Both the position numbers and the translations under genes were made by a program. From Microcella alkalica (lineage in GTDB: Bacteria > Actinomycetota > Actinomycetes > Actinomycetales > Microbacteriaceae): DNA of 64,000 nucleotides. Shown here piece by piece: positions 53,818-61,612 of this stretch. Where the stretch lies: positions 620,001 through 684,000 of the forward strand of contig NZ_JABUKC010000001.1 in assembly GCF_014595885.1 (NCBI RefSeq), in the 5' to 3' direction. Under the pieces are notes generated by a model. That model had not been told where the DNA came from. It was given only the letters and a program-made list of their open reading frames with translations, and ran no database searches. How positions within the stretch are numbered: the first letter of the stretch is position 1; each line of letters begins with the position of its first letter.

Positions 53818-54372
53818 GTGATCACCGATGTTCTCGCCGAAGCCACCGACAAGATGACGAAGGCCGTCGAGGTCGCGAAGGAGGACTACGCGACCGTGCG
53901 CACGGGCCGCGCGAACCCGCAGCTCTTCCAGAAGATCATGGTCGACTACTACGGCACGCCGACGCCGCTCGGCCAGCTCGCGAGCCTGCAGAACCAGGAT
54001 GCCCGCACCCTCGTCGTGACGCCCTACGACAAGAGCGCCCTGAAGGAGATCGAGAAGGCGATCGTCAACTTCCCGAACCTCGGCGCGAACCCGAGCAACG
54101 ACGGCACGATCATCCGCGTGACGATGCCCGAGCTCACGGAGGACCGCCGCAAGGAGTACGTGAAGATCGTCAAGGGCAAGGCGGAGGACGCCAAGGTCGC
54201 GATCCGCAACATTCGCCGCAAGGCGAAGGAGGACCTGGACAAGCTCAAGAGCGAGGTCGGCGACGACGAGGTCGCGCGCGCCGAGAAGGAGCTCGAGGCC
54301 CTCACCAAGCGCCACACCGATGCGGTCGACGAGGCGCTGAAGAAGAAGGAAGCCGAGCTGCTCGAGGTCTAG
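53818..54372 (+). CDS. frr: Ribosome recycling factor
   Basis: A 184-residue factor that splits post-termination ribosomes with EF-G. Signatures are [54 protein letters not shown] and [22 protein letters not shown] 53818 follows GAAGGAG with normal spacing. A TACACT hexamer lies about 30 bases upstream and is a likely own promoter. Confidence 0.97.
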   Translation: MITDVLAEATDKMTKAVEVAKEDYATVRTGRANPQLFQKIMVDYYGTPTPLGQLASLQNQDARTLVVTPYDKSALKEIEKAIVNFPNLGANPSNDGTIIRVTMPELTEDRRKEYVKIVKGKAEDAKVAIRNIRRKAKEDLDKLKSEVGDDEVARAEKELEALTKRHTDAVDEALKKKEAELLEV

Positions 54373-55389
54373 ATGACCGACTCCTCTTCGGGCGCTCCCG
54401 ACGCCGCGAGCCCCTCGACCCCCGCCGCCCCCGCGCCCGCGGGAGCGGCCCGCCGTCGTCGCGGCGCCGTCGCGCGCGCCGACGTCGAGGCGAAGATCCA
54501 CGACGTCGAGGTGGCGCTCGCCGACCTCGAGGCGCGAGCCCGCGAGATGGATGCTCGCATCGAGGCTCGTGCCGGCCGCAACCTGCCCAAGGCCATCTTC
54601 TTCGGCCTCGTGCTGGGGCTGTCGCTGCTGTTCAGCCTCATCGTCGTCAAAGAGCTGTTCATGGTCTTCGGCGCGGCGCTCATGGTCTTCACCGTCTACG
54701 AGCTCGCGAGCGCGCTGCGGTTCGCGGGCCGCGACATCCCGCGCATCCCCCTCGTGATCGCCTCCCTCGCGGTCGTGCCCTCCGCCTTCTATCTCGGGGC
54801 CGAGGGGCTGTGGTGGTCGTTCCTGGCGGGCGCGGTGTTCGTGAGCCTGTGGCGCCTGGCGGAGTCGGTGCGGCCCTCGATGCGCCGACCGGGCGTCTCG
54901 CTGCCGGTCGACCTGGGTGCCGGCGTCTTCGTGCTCGCGTACGTGGCGCTGCTGGGCGGCTTCGCGATCGTCATGACGGCGGAGGAGGGCGGCCAGTGGT
55001 GGACCCTGGCGTACCTCATCGTCGTCATCTCGATCGACACGGGCGCCTACGTCTCGGGCCTGTCGTTCGGCAAGCACCCGATGGCGCCGCGCATCAGCCC
55101 CAAGAAGACGTGGGAGGGCTTCGCTGGCTCGGTGGTCGCCGCCCTCGTCGCGGGCGTGCTGCTGGCGTGGCTCATGCTTGGCGAGGAGTGGTGGGTCGGC
55201 GTGGTGCTCGGTCTCGCGCTCGTGGGCACCGCCACGCTCGGCGACCTCACCGAGTCGCTCATCAAGCGCGACCTCGGCATCAAGGACATCTCCACGTGGC
55301 TGCCGGGCCACGGCGGCTTCCTCGACCGGCTGGATTCGATCCTGCCGTCGACGATCGTCGCGTACGTGCTGTTCACGCTCCTGGCATGA
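54373..55389 (+). CDS. cdsA: Phosphatidate cytidylyltransferase
   Basis: A 338-residue membrane enzyme that makes CDP-diacylglycerol, the precursor of phospholipids. An N-terminal 70-residue cytoplasmic coiled region is followed by about eight helices. The family signature is SLIKRDLGIKDISTWLPGHG followed by GFLDRLDSI. ATG 54373 directly follows the frr stop with no gap, so expression depends on frr translation or on read-through reinitiation. Confidence 0.94.
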   Translation: MTDSSSGAPDAASPSTPAAPAPAGAARRRRGAVARADVEAKIHDVEVALADLEARAREMDARIEARAGRNLPKAIFFGLVLGLSLLFSLIVVKELFMVFGAALMVFTVYELASALRFAGRDIPRIPLVIASLAVVPSAFYLGAEGLWWSFLAGAVFVSLWRLAESVRPSMRRPGVSLPVDLGAGVFVLAYVALLGGFAIVMTAEEGGQWWTLAYLIVVISIDTGAYVSGLSFGKHPMAPRISPKKTWEGFAGSVVAALVAGVLLAWLMLGEEWWVGVVLGLALVGTATLGDLTESLIKRDLGIKDISTWLPGHGGFLDRLDSILPSTIVAYVLFTLLA

Positions 55390-55412
55390 CGGCCGCGTCG
55401 GTCGCGGTCGGG

Positions 55413-55418
55413 CAGAAT
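55413..55418 (+). promoter_or_regulatory. -10-like CAGAAT that decides the GTG start of the DivIVA-repeat gene
   Basis: CAGAAT ends six bases before GTG 55425. The ATG at 55386, which overlaps the cdsA stop, would lie upstream of it. Confidence 0.45.
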
Positions 55419-55424
55419 ACTGGG

Positions 55425-55973
55425 GTGAGCGCGACCTTCCCGATGGCCCGCAAGGGCAAGCCGGGCTACGACGTCGACGAGGTCGAGACCTTCTTGGCGG
55501 ATGCCCGGCGCGCGTACGCCACCCTCGACGGCGGCGGCCTCACGAGCGACGACATCCGCCACACGGCGTTCCGCGTGGTGCGCCGCGAGGGCTACTCGGT
55601 GCGGCACGTGGATGCTGCGCTCGAGCGCCTCGAGGAGGCCTTCGCCGCGCGCGAGCGCGACCGCGCGATCGCCGAGCGCGGCGAGGAGGCGTTCTACCGC
55701 GAGACGCGCGAGATCGCCCAGGAGATCGTCGACCGGCTCGCGAGGCCCGAGGGCCGCCGCTTCCGCCGGGCGAGCGCCCTCGCCCGCGGCTACCACCCGG
55801 CTGACGTCGACGCGTTCACCGCGCGGGTGTCGCGGTACTTCCAGGATGGCGACCCGCTCACGGTCGACGCGGTGCGCACGATCGCCTTCCGCAGCCGCTT
55901 CGGCGGGTACGACGAGACCCAGGTCGACGTGGTGCTCGACGCGGTCATCCGGGTGATGCTGGCCGTCCGCTGA
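55425..55973 (+). CDS. DivIVA-repeat domain protein
   Basis: A 182-residue protein made of two DivIVA-like membrane-binding repeats. The first is ATFPMARKGKPGYDVDEVET, then FLADARRAY, and the second is FRRASALARGYHPADVDAFT, then ARVSRYFQDG. Each is followed by a related segment (DDIRHTAFRVVRREGYSVRH and DAVRTIAFRSRFGGYDETQ). There is no long coiled coil, unlike Wag31/DivIVA. GTG 55425 is favoured by the -10 spacing and by the family N-terminus; ATG 55386 would add 13 residues. Confidence 0.78.
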   Translation: MSATFPMARKGKPGYDVDEVETFLADARRAYATLDGGGLTSDDIRHTAFRVVRREGYSVRHVDAALERLEEAFAARERDRAIAERGEEAFYRETREIAQEIVDRLARPEGRRFRRASALARGYHPADVDAFTARVSRYFQDGDPLTVDAVRTIAFRSRFGGYDETQVDVVLDAVIRVMLAVR

Positions 55974-55994
55974 ACATCACGATCCGGTCTCGGG

Positions 55995-56000
55995 TAGACT
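55995..56000 (+). promoter_or_regulatory. -10 hexamer TAGACT upstream of the transglycosylase gene
   Basis: TAGACT ends nine bases before GTG 56010, leaving almost no leader. Confidence 0.5.
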
Positions 56001-56009
56001 GGCGAGATC

Positions 56010-56696
56010 GTGGGTAAGCATGCAGCGCAGAAGACGCGCCTCGCACCGCCGGCCAGGAGCCCCTTCTCGGGCCCGTCGAGCCGACGCGGCGGGGCCTCCG
56101 CCAGCCGACCCCAATTGCCGGAGCGCCACGTGCGCTCCCCGTGGTCGCTCCCGATCTTCAGCTCGATCGCGGTGGTCTCGCTCGCGCTCGTGTCGATCTC
56201 CGACACCTCGACGCCCGCCGCGGCGATCGAGGCGATGGCGCCCGGCGCCCCCATCGTGGGGCAGGAGTTCACGGCCACGGCCGAGCACTCCATCGCAGCC
56301 AGCGTCGCGAGCTACGAGATCGTCGAGCCCGAGCCCGAGCCGGAGCCCGCGCCCGCGGCGGCCGGGTTCGCCCCGGTCGCCGGCACCCCCGATCCGGGCA
56401 CGGCTCAGGCGATCGCGGCCGACATGGTCGCCGCGCGCGGCTGGGGCTCGGCCGAGTTCGACTGCCTCGTCGCGCTCTGGAACAAGGAGTCCGGCTGGAA
56501 CGTCTACGCGATGAACCGCAGCTCGGGCGCCTACGGCATCCCGCAGGCGCTGCCTGGCACGAAGATGGCGACGGCGGGTGCCGACTGGCAGACCAACCCG
56601 GCGACCCAGATCACCTGGGGTCTCGGCTACATCCAGGCCCGCTACGGCACGCCGTGCGGGGCCTGGGCGCACAGCCAGTCGGTCGGCTGGTACTAG
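56010..56696 (+). CDS. Secreted transglycosylase-SLT-like protein
   Basis: A 228-residue envelope protein. A basic N-terminus of about 45 residues precedes one hydrophobic segment (LPIFSSIAVVSLALVSI). A Pro/Glu-rich linker (VEPEPEPEPAPAAAG) leads to a lysozyme-like domain: FDCLVALWNKESGWNVYAMN with the catalytic Glu, then SSGAYGIPQALPGTKMA and WGLGYIQARYGTPCGAW. It ends HSQSVGWY, the standard end of this actinobacterial group. It probably trims peptidoglycan at the cell surface. Confidence 0.87.
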   Translation: MGKHAAQKTRLAPPARSPFSGPSSRRGGASASRPQLPERHVRSPWSLPIFSSIAVVSLALVSISDTSTPAAAIEAMAPGAPIVGQEFTATAEHSIAASVASYEIVEPEPEPEPAPAAAGFAPVAGTPDPGTAQAIAADMVAARGWGSAEFDCLVALWNKESGWNVYAMNRSSGAYGIPQALPGTKMATAGADWQTNPATQITWGLGYIQARYGTPCGAWAHSQSVGWY

Positions 56697-56706
56697 CGGG
56701 CGCCGC

Positions 56707-57009
56707 GTGCCCCGCTCGAACCGGCCGCGGCATCGGCGTGCGGCCGAGCCCGACGACGACGCCCTCGACCTCGACCGCCTGCGCCGAGGCCTGAAGCGCG
56801 TGGAGTCCAAGCGCTCCGGCCAGTGGAACGTGCAGCCGGTGACCGCTGCCGGCGCCGTGAAGTCGTACGTCTGCCCCGGCTGCCGCGGCGAGGTGGTGCC
56901 GGGCGTCGCGCACCTGGTCGCGTGGCGTGCCGACGGGCTGCTCGGTGAGCAGGCCGACCTGGCCGATCGTCGTCACTGGCACGAGCACTGCTGGCGCATC
57001 GCGCCGTGA
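56707..57009 (+). CDS. Small Cys/His protein, possible zinc-binding
   Basis: A 100-residue protein of an uncharacterised actinobacterial family. A basic/acidic N-terminus is followed by SYVCPGCRGEVVPGVAHLVA and HWHEHCWRI. The Cys-x2-Cys and the His-x3-Cys plus flanking His suggest a treble-clef-like zinc site. GTG 56707 is the first start in frame after the transglycosylase stop. Its stop overlaps the hydrolase start by four bases (GTGA), so the two are coupled. Confidence 0.7.
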   Translation: MPRSNRPRHRRAAEPDDDALDLDRLRRGLKRVESKRSGQWNVQPVTAAGAVKSYVCPGCRGEVVPGVAHLVAWRADGLLGEQADLADRRHWHEHCWRIAP

Positions 57010-57749
57010 GCGTGGGGGAGGATGGTGCGGTGACCGATCTGATCCGCGGCGGCTCCCTGCTGCCCGCCCGACGCGAGAACATCGAGCTGTCGACGGATGA
57101 CGGACTCACGCTCGTCGGCGAGCTGAGCCTGCCGCTCGAGCGCGACCCCGTGGCGACGCTCATCTGCCTGCATCCGCTGCCGACCGCGGGCGGATTCATG
57201 GATTCGCACATCATCCGCAAGGCCGCGGCTCGCCTGCCGGCGCTCGCCGATCTCGCCGTGCTGCGCTTCAACTTCCGCGGCGTGACGAGCCCGCGCGGCA
57301 CGTCCGAGGGCTCGTTCGGCCACGGCGATGCCGAGCGCTTCGACCTCGCGGCGGCCGTGCGCTTCGCCGAGCAGCGCGGCCTGCCGAACCGCTGGTTGCT
57401 TGGCTGGTCGTTCGGCACCGAGGTCGCCCTCAAGCACGGGCTCGCGCACGACGTCGTGGGCGCCATCCTCCTGTCGCCGCCGCTGCACCGCACGAGCGAC
57501 GACGAGCTGGCGGCGTGGGCGGGCAGCGGCAAGCGCCTCGTGGTGGTCGTGCCCGAGCTCGACGACTACCTGCGGCCGGCCGAGGCCGAGCAGCGCTTCG
57601 CGCTCGTGCCCGAGCGCGAGCTTGTCGCGGTCGAGGGCGGCAAGCACCTGTGGGTGGGCGAGAACCAGACCTTCCGCGTGCTCACCGAGGTGGTCGAGCG
57701 GCTGAACCCCGCGGCGCTGCCGCTGCCGACGACCTGGCCGGGGGCGTAG
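57006..57749 (+). CDS. Alpha/beta-fold hydrolase
   Basis: A 247-residue hydrolase. The nucleophile elbow is GWSFGTE at about residue 135. The acid is likely Asp in VPELDDYLRP and the base His in GGKHLWVGE. The oxyanion strand is LICLHPLPTAGG. The pattern FNFRGVTSPRGTSEGSFGHG matches the small dienelactone-hydrolase-like group. GTG 57006 overlaps the upstream gene; a second GTG at 57030 would shorten it by eight residues. Substrate unknown. Confidence 0.85.
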   Translation: MSVGEDGAVTDLIRGGSLLPARRENIELSTDDGLTLVGELSLPLERDPVATLICLHPLPTAGGFMDSHIIRKAAARLPALADLAVLRFNFRGVTSPRGTSEGSFGHGDAERFDLAAAVRFAEQRGLPNRWLLGWSFGTEVALKHGLAHDVVGAILLSPPLHRTSDDELAAWAGSGKRLVVVVPELDDYLRPAEAEQRFALVPERELVAVEGGKHLWVGENQTFRVLTEVVERLNPAALPLPTTWPGA

Positions 57750-57758
57750 CGCCGCCGC

Positions 57759-57786
57759 GCGCCTCGCCGACGATTCGGTGAGGCGC
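57759..57786. terminator. Bidirectional hairpin between hydrolase and AI-2E genes
   Basis: GCGCCTCGCCGA at 57759-57770 pairs with TCGGTGAGGCGC at 57775-57786 with one G-T mismatch over a four-base loop. It fills the gap between two convergent stop codons. Confidence 0.75.
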
Positions 57787-58847
57787 TACAGCCGCTCCTG
57801 CCGCGGCACGACGACCTGGTCGATGATGAGCAGCACCGAGGCCGCGACGGGGATGGCGATGAGCGCGCCGAGCACGCCGAGCAGCGTGCCGCCGACGAGG
57901 GCGGCGATGACGACGACCGCGCCGGGCACCTTGACCGCCCGGTTCATGATGTTGGGGCTCAGCACGTACGCCTCGACCTGCATGTAGATCAGGTAGTAGA
58001 CGCCCGCGGCGATGACGGTCGACATCGACTCGGGGTTCGCCACGAGCTGGGTCAGCACGATGAGCACCGAGCCGGAGAGCGTTCCGACGAGCGGCACGAG
58101 GGAGAACAGGAAGGCTACGAAGGCGAACAGCGCGGGGTACTCGGCGCCGATGATCGACAGGAACACGAAGCTCAGCACGCCGTTGACGAGCGCGAGGCTC
58201 GCCTGCCCGACGACGTAGCGGCCGACCGCGGAGGAGACCTGCTCGGCGATGCCGACGAACGTCGTGCGGCGCGACGCCGGCACGAGTCGGTAGAGGGCGT
58301 GCTTCATGCTCGACAGCGAGGCGACGAAGTACAGGGTGAGGATGAGGATGATGAGCCCGCCGAACACGCCGGAGGCGATGCCGATGCCCACCCCGAGCAC
58401 GCCGCCGCCGATCTCGGCGAGGTTCGCGGGGTCGCTGACGAAGGCGATCCCCGCGTCGACGGCCTCCTGCACGTTCAGCAACTCGACGGGCACGAAGGTC
58501 TGCAGGGTCGCGATGAGCTCATCGAGCGAGCGCACCGAGCCCAGCAGATCGGTGACCTGCTGGATGAGGCGCGTAACCTGCTCCACGATGACGGGCACGA
58601 TCGCGAAGATCAGGCCGGTGAAGATGCCGAGCACGCCGGCCAGCACGGTGACGATGGCGGCCCAGCGCGGCCACTTGCGCGCCTCGAGCCACGAGACGAT
58701 GGGGTCGAGGCCGAGCGCGATGAAGAGTGCCGCGCCGATGTAGGTGATGATCGTCGCGAGCGAGGTGATCGCGCCGCCGATGAGCAGCGCGACGAGCACG
58801 CCGAGGCCGCCGAAGAGCCCGAAGCGGAAGGCGTTCTGGATCTTCAC
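57786..58847 (-). CDS. AI-2E family transporter
   Basis: A 353-residue membrane protein of the AI-2E/PerM family with seven to eight helices. The paired N-terminal helices start at FGLFGGLGVLVALLIGGAIT. The family motif is PIVSWLEARKWPRWAAIVTV, and the C-terminal signature LVGGTLLGVLGALIAIPVAA is clear. Some family members export autoinducer-2 and others are Na+/H+ antiporters, so the substrate is open. It lies 77 bases downstream of the large coiled-coil gene on the same strand and is probably co-transcribed. Confidence 0.9.
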   Translation of the reverse strand: MKIQNAFRFGLFGGLGVLVALLIGGAITSLATIITYIGAALFIALGLDPIVSWLEARKWPRWAAIVTVLAGVLGIFTGLIFAIVPVIVEQVTRLIQQVTDLLGSVRSLDELIATLQTFVPVELLNVQEAVDAGIAFVSDPANLAEIGGGVLGVGIGIASGVFGGLIILILTLYFVASLSSMKHALYRLVPASRRTTFVGIAEQVSSAVGRYVVGQASLALVNGVLSFVFLSIIGAEYPALFAFVAFLFSLVPLVGTLSGSVLIVLTQLVANPESMSTVIAAGVYYLIYMQVEAYVLSPNIMNRAVKVPGAVVVIAALVGGTLLGVLGALIAIPVAASVLLIIDQVVVPRQERL

Positions 58848-58924
58848 GCGGGCGACCTCTCGTCAGGGGGCGGATGCTCGCGCGCCTCCGTCGCGGATCG
58901 CGCGCCGAGAGGCACCCGGCCTGC

Positions 58925-61348
58925 TCACTCGTCGCTGATCGAGCCCGAGATCCTCTCTGCCTGCGACAGTACCCCGCGCAGCCCCTCGAGGTAGCCCGCC
59001 ACGGCGTCGCGCTCGACGCGCAGACGGGCCAGGCGCTCCTCGGCCTCGGAGACGAGGGCGCTCGTGCGCTGCTCCGCCTCGGCGAGCATGGCTGCGGCGC
59101 GCTGCTCGGCGTTGGTGAGCACCTCGCGCGCGGTGGCGTCGGAGCTCGCGCGCAGCTCGTCGGCCTCGGCCCGGGCCTCGCGCGTGAGGCGCTCCGCCTC
59201 GGCGCGGGCCTCCGCCGCGGCCTGCTGCGCCGCAGAGAGCTGCGCGGTGGCCTCGTCGAGGTACTTCTGGGTCTGCAGGCTGGCCTCCTGCTGGCGGCCG
59301 AGGTAGTCGCGCTCGGCCTCGTCGCGGCGGGCCGCGAGCTCGACGTCGAGGTCGACGCGCGCCTGCTCGGCGGCGCGCTCGAGGGTCGCGCGCTGCTCGT
59401 CGATCTCGCGGGCGAGGGTGGCCCGTGCCTTCGCGGCCTCGTCGGCGAGGCGGCGCTCCTGGTCGCTCTCGGCCTTGGCGAGCCGCGCGCGGCGCGCGGT
59501 CTCGTCGGCTTCGAGCGCGGCGAGGCGCTCGGCGATCTCGGCGTCGAGGGCGCCGCGGGCCGCGGCCTCGGCGCGCTCGGCCTCGCCGCGGCGCTCGGCG
59601 AGCTCGGCCTCGAGCGCGGCGCGCGTCGTGGTGCGCTCGCGCTCGAGCTCGGACCGCGCGGCCGCGAGCTCCTGCGACAGGGCGCTGCGCGCGGTCGTCA
59701 GCTCGCGCTCGAGGTCCGCGCGGGTGGTGCTGCGCTCGCGCTCGAGCGCGGCCGCGGCCTCGCTCGAGCGCGACTCGAGGGCGCTGCGCTGCTCGTCGAG
59801 CGCGGCCTCCACCTCGGTGCGCTGCTGGGTCGCGTACGCATCGGCGGATGCTCGCACGTCGGCCGCGTAGGCGTCGGTCTCGGCGCGCAGGTCGAAGGCG
59901 TAGCTCTCGGCCGCGGTGCGCGTCTCGAGCGCGGCCGCCTCGGCGGCGCGACGGAGCTCGTCGGTCTCGGCCTTCGCGGTGGCGCGCAGCTCGTCGACCT
60001 CCGCCTTCGCGGTCGCGCGCAGGGCGAGCGCGTCGGCCTTCGCCTCGCCGCGCAGCTGCTCGGCGTCGGCCGCGGCGGCAGCGCGGGCCTCGGCGGCGGC
60101 GGCGTCGGCCTCCTGCCGGGTCGTGCGCGCGTACGCGTCGGCGGCGTCGCGCGCCTGGGTGGCATCGGTCTCGGCGGTCGTCCGCAGCTCGGCCGCGCGA
60201 GCCTCGGCCTCGGCACGCACGCTCGCGCCGTGCGCGTCGGCGGCGGAGCGGATCTCGACGGAGTACGCGTCGGCGGCGGTGCGAGTGCGCTCGGCGTAGG
60301 CGTCGATCTCGCCGCGCACCTGCTCGGCGTAGGCGTCGGCGTCGCCGCGCACCTGAGCGACGTAGCGGTCGGCCTCGGAGCGCGCCGCCTCGAGCTCGGC
60401 GCGGAGGTCGGCGCGCGCCGTCGTCAGCTCCGCCTCCAGCGCCGCGCGCGAGCTCTCCTGCAGCTCGTCGACGGTGCGGCGGGTCGTCGACTCGAGCGAC
60501 TCGACGGCGGCGCGACGCTGCGCCTCCTCCGCCTCCCACTCGGATCGTGCGCGGGCCAGCTCGCTCTCGGTGCTCGCCCGTGCGGTCGTGAGCTCGTGCT
60601 CGAGCTCGGCGCGCCCCGCCTCGATGTCGGCGGCGAGCTGGGCGCGCAGGGTGGCGCTCTCGCTCTCGAAGCGCGCGCGCTCCTCCGCGGTCTCGCGGGC
60701 GAGCTCGGCCGCGGCCGCGCGGGCCTCGGCGGCCTCGCGGTCGGCGACGACGCGCAGCTCGGCGGCGTCGCGCTCGGCCTCGGCGCGCAGCGCGGCGGCC
60801 TCGCGCTTGGCCATGGCGCGCGCCTCGGCGGCCTCGGTGGCGACGGCACCGCGGATCGTCGCGGCCTCGCGCGTCGCCTCCTGCACGAGCTGGTCGGCGT
60901 CGTCGCGGGCGCGCTCGAGGGTCTCCTCGGCGGCGCGCGTGGCGTTCTCCATGGTCGCGGCGGCGCGCTGCGCCGCCTCGGCCACGAGCTGCTCGACGCG
61001 CTCGGCGGCCTCGGCCTGCAGCCGCTCGACGTCGGCCTGCGCGGCGGTGCGCACGCGCTCGGCGTCGATGTCGGCCTGGCTGATGAGTCGGGTCGACTGC
61101 TCCTCGGCGAGCCGCAGCGTCTGCTCGAGCTTGGTGCCCAGCCCGGCGTAGGTGGGGCGACCGACCTCGTCGAGCTCGGCCTGGAGGTCGTCGACGACGG
61201 CCTGGAGGCGCTTGAGCTCCTTCGCCGTCTCGGCACGGTCGCTGTTGGCCTTGATGACGTCGCGCCGCAGCTCCTGGATCGCCTTGTCGACCTCGTCACG
61301 CTTGTAGCCGCGCATCTCGGTGCCGAAGTCGCTGTCGATCGCTGCCAC
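58925..61348 (-). CDS. Large hendecad coiled-coil protein, Scy/DivIVA-like
   Basis: An 807-residue protein, almost entirely coiled coil. The N-terminus (TEMRGYKRDEVDKAIQELRR) matches the DivIVA membrane-targeting segment. From about residue 75 to 760 the sequence is Ala/Glu/Arg-rich; in the middle (about 335-560) an 11-residue period is plain, as in ADAYAEQVRGE, IDAYAERTRTA, ADAYSVEIRSA. A heptad-type stretch follows. The C-terminal LVSEAEERLARLRVERDAVA closes it. Scy of Streptomyces combines the same features and organises polar growth. GTG 61348 follows AGGGAGACC. Confidence 0.8.
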   Translation of the reverse strand: MAAIDSDFGTEMRGYKRDEVDKAIQELRRDVIKANSDRAETAKELKRLQAVVDDLQAELDEVGRPTYAGLGTKLEQTLRLAEEQSTRLISQADIDAERVRTAAQADVERLQAEAAERVEQLVAEAAQRAAATMENATRAAEETLERARDDADQLVQEATREAATIRGAVATEAAEARAMAKREAAALRAEAERDAAELRVVADREAAEARAAAAELARETAEERARFESESATLRAQLAADIEAGRAELEHELTTARASTESELARARSEWEAEEAQRRAAVESLESTTRRTVDELQESSRAALEAELTTARADLRAELEAARSEADRYVAQVRGDADAYAEQVRGEIDAYAERTRTAADAYSVEIRSAADAHGASVRAEAEARAAELRTTAETDATQARDAADAYARTTRQEADAAAAEARAAAAADAEQLRGEAKADALALRATAKAEVDELRATAKAETDELRRAAEAAALETRTAAESYAFDLRAETDAYAADVRASADAYATQQRTEVEAALDEQRSALESRSSEAAAALERERSTTRADLERELTTARSALSQELAAARSELERERTTTRAALEAELAERRGEAERAEAAARGALDAEIAERLAALEADETARRARLAKAESDQERRLADEAAKARATLAREIDEQRATLERAAEQARVDLDVELAARRDEAERDYLGRQQEASLQTQKYLDEATAQLSAAQQAAAEARAEAERLTREARAEADELRASSDATAREVLTNAEQRAAAMLAEAEQRTSALVSEAEERLARLRVERDAVAGYLEGLRGVLSQAERISGSISDE

Positions 61349-61612
61349 GTGTGGTCTCCCTGTCCGAAAGGCGAACGGGTTCGAGTGTATCCGTCACGTC
61401 GAGAACCCCCTCCTGGGCGTCGGCTGGGCCGGAGCGGGGCACGTGAGCCGGCTTCCGCTAAGCTGGAACGTCTTTGTTCTGCTGGCCGGAGCCCCCGAAC
61501 CCGGGTGCTCCGTCCGAGATCCGTTGCTTGAGGGTGCGCGACCGCCGCCCGCAGCGGACGGTCGGGACGCGCGCGAGCGAGCGCGCCGGGCCAGCATGAG
61601 AGGAGTGAACCC

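Noticed and set aside
58874-61531. Plus-strand open frame rich in Gly/Leu/Arg opposite the coiled-coil gene
   Set aside because: Its repeats mirror the hendecad repeats of the minus-strand protein; no promoter or ribosome site.
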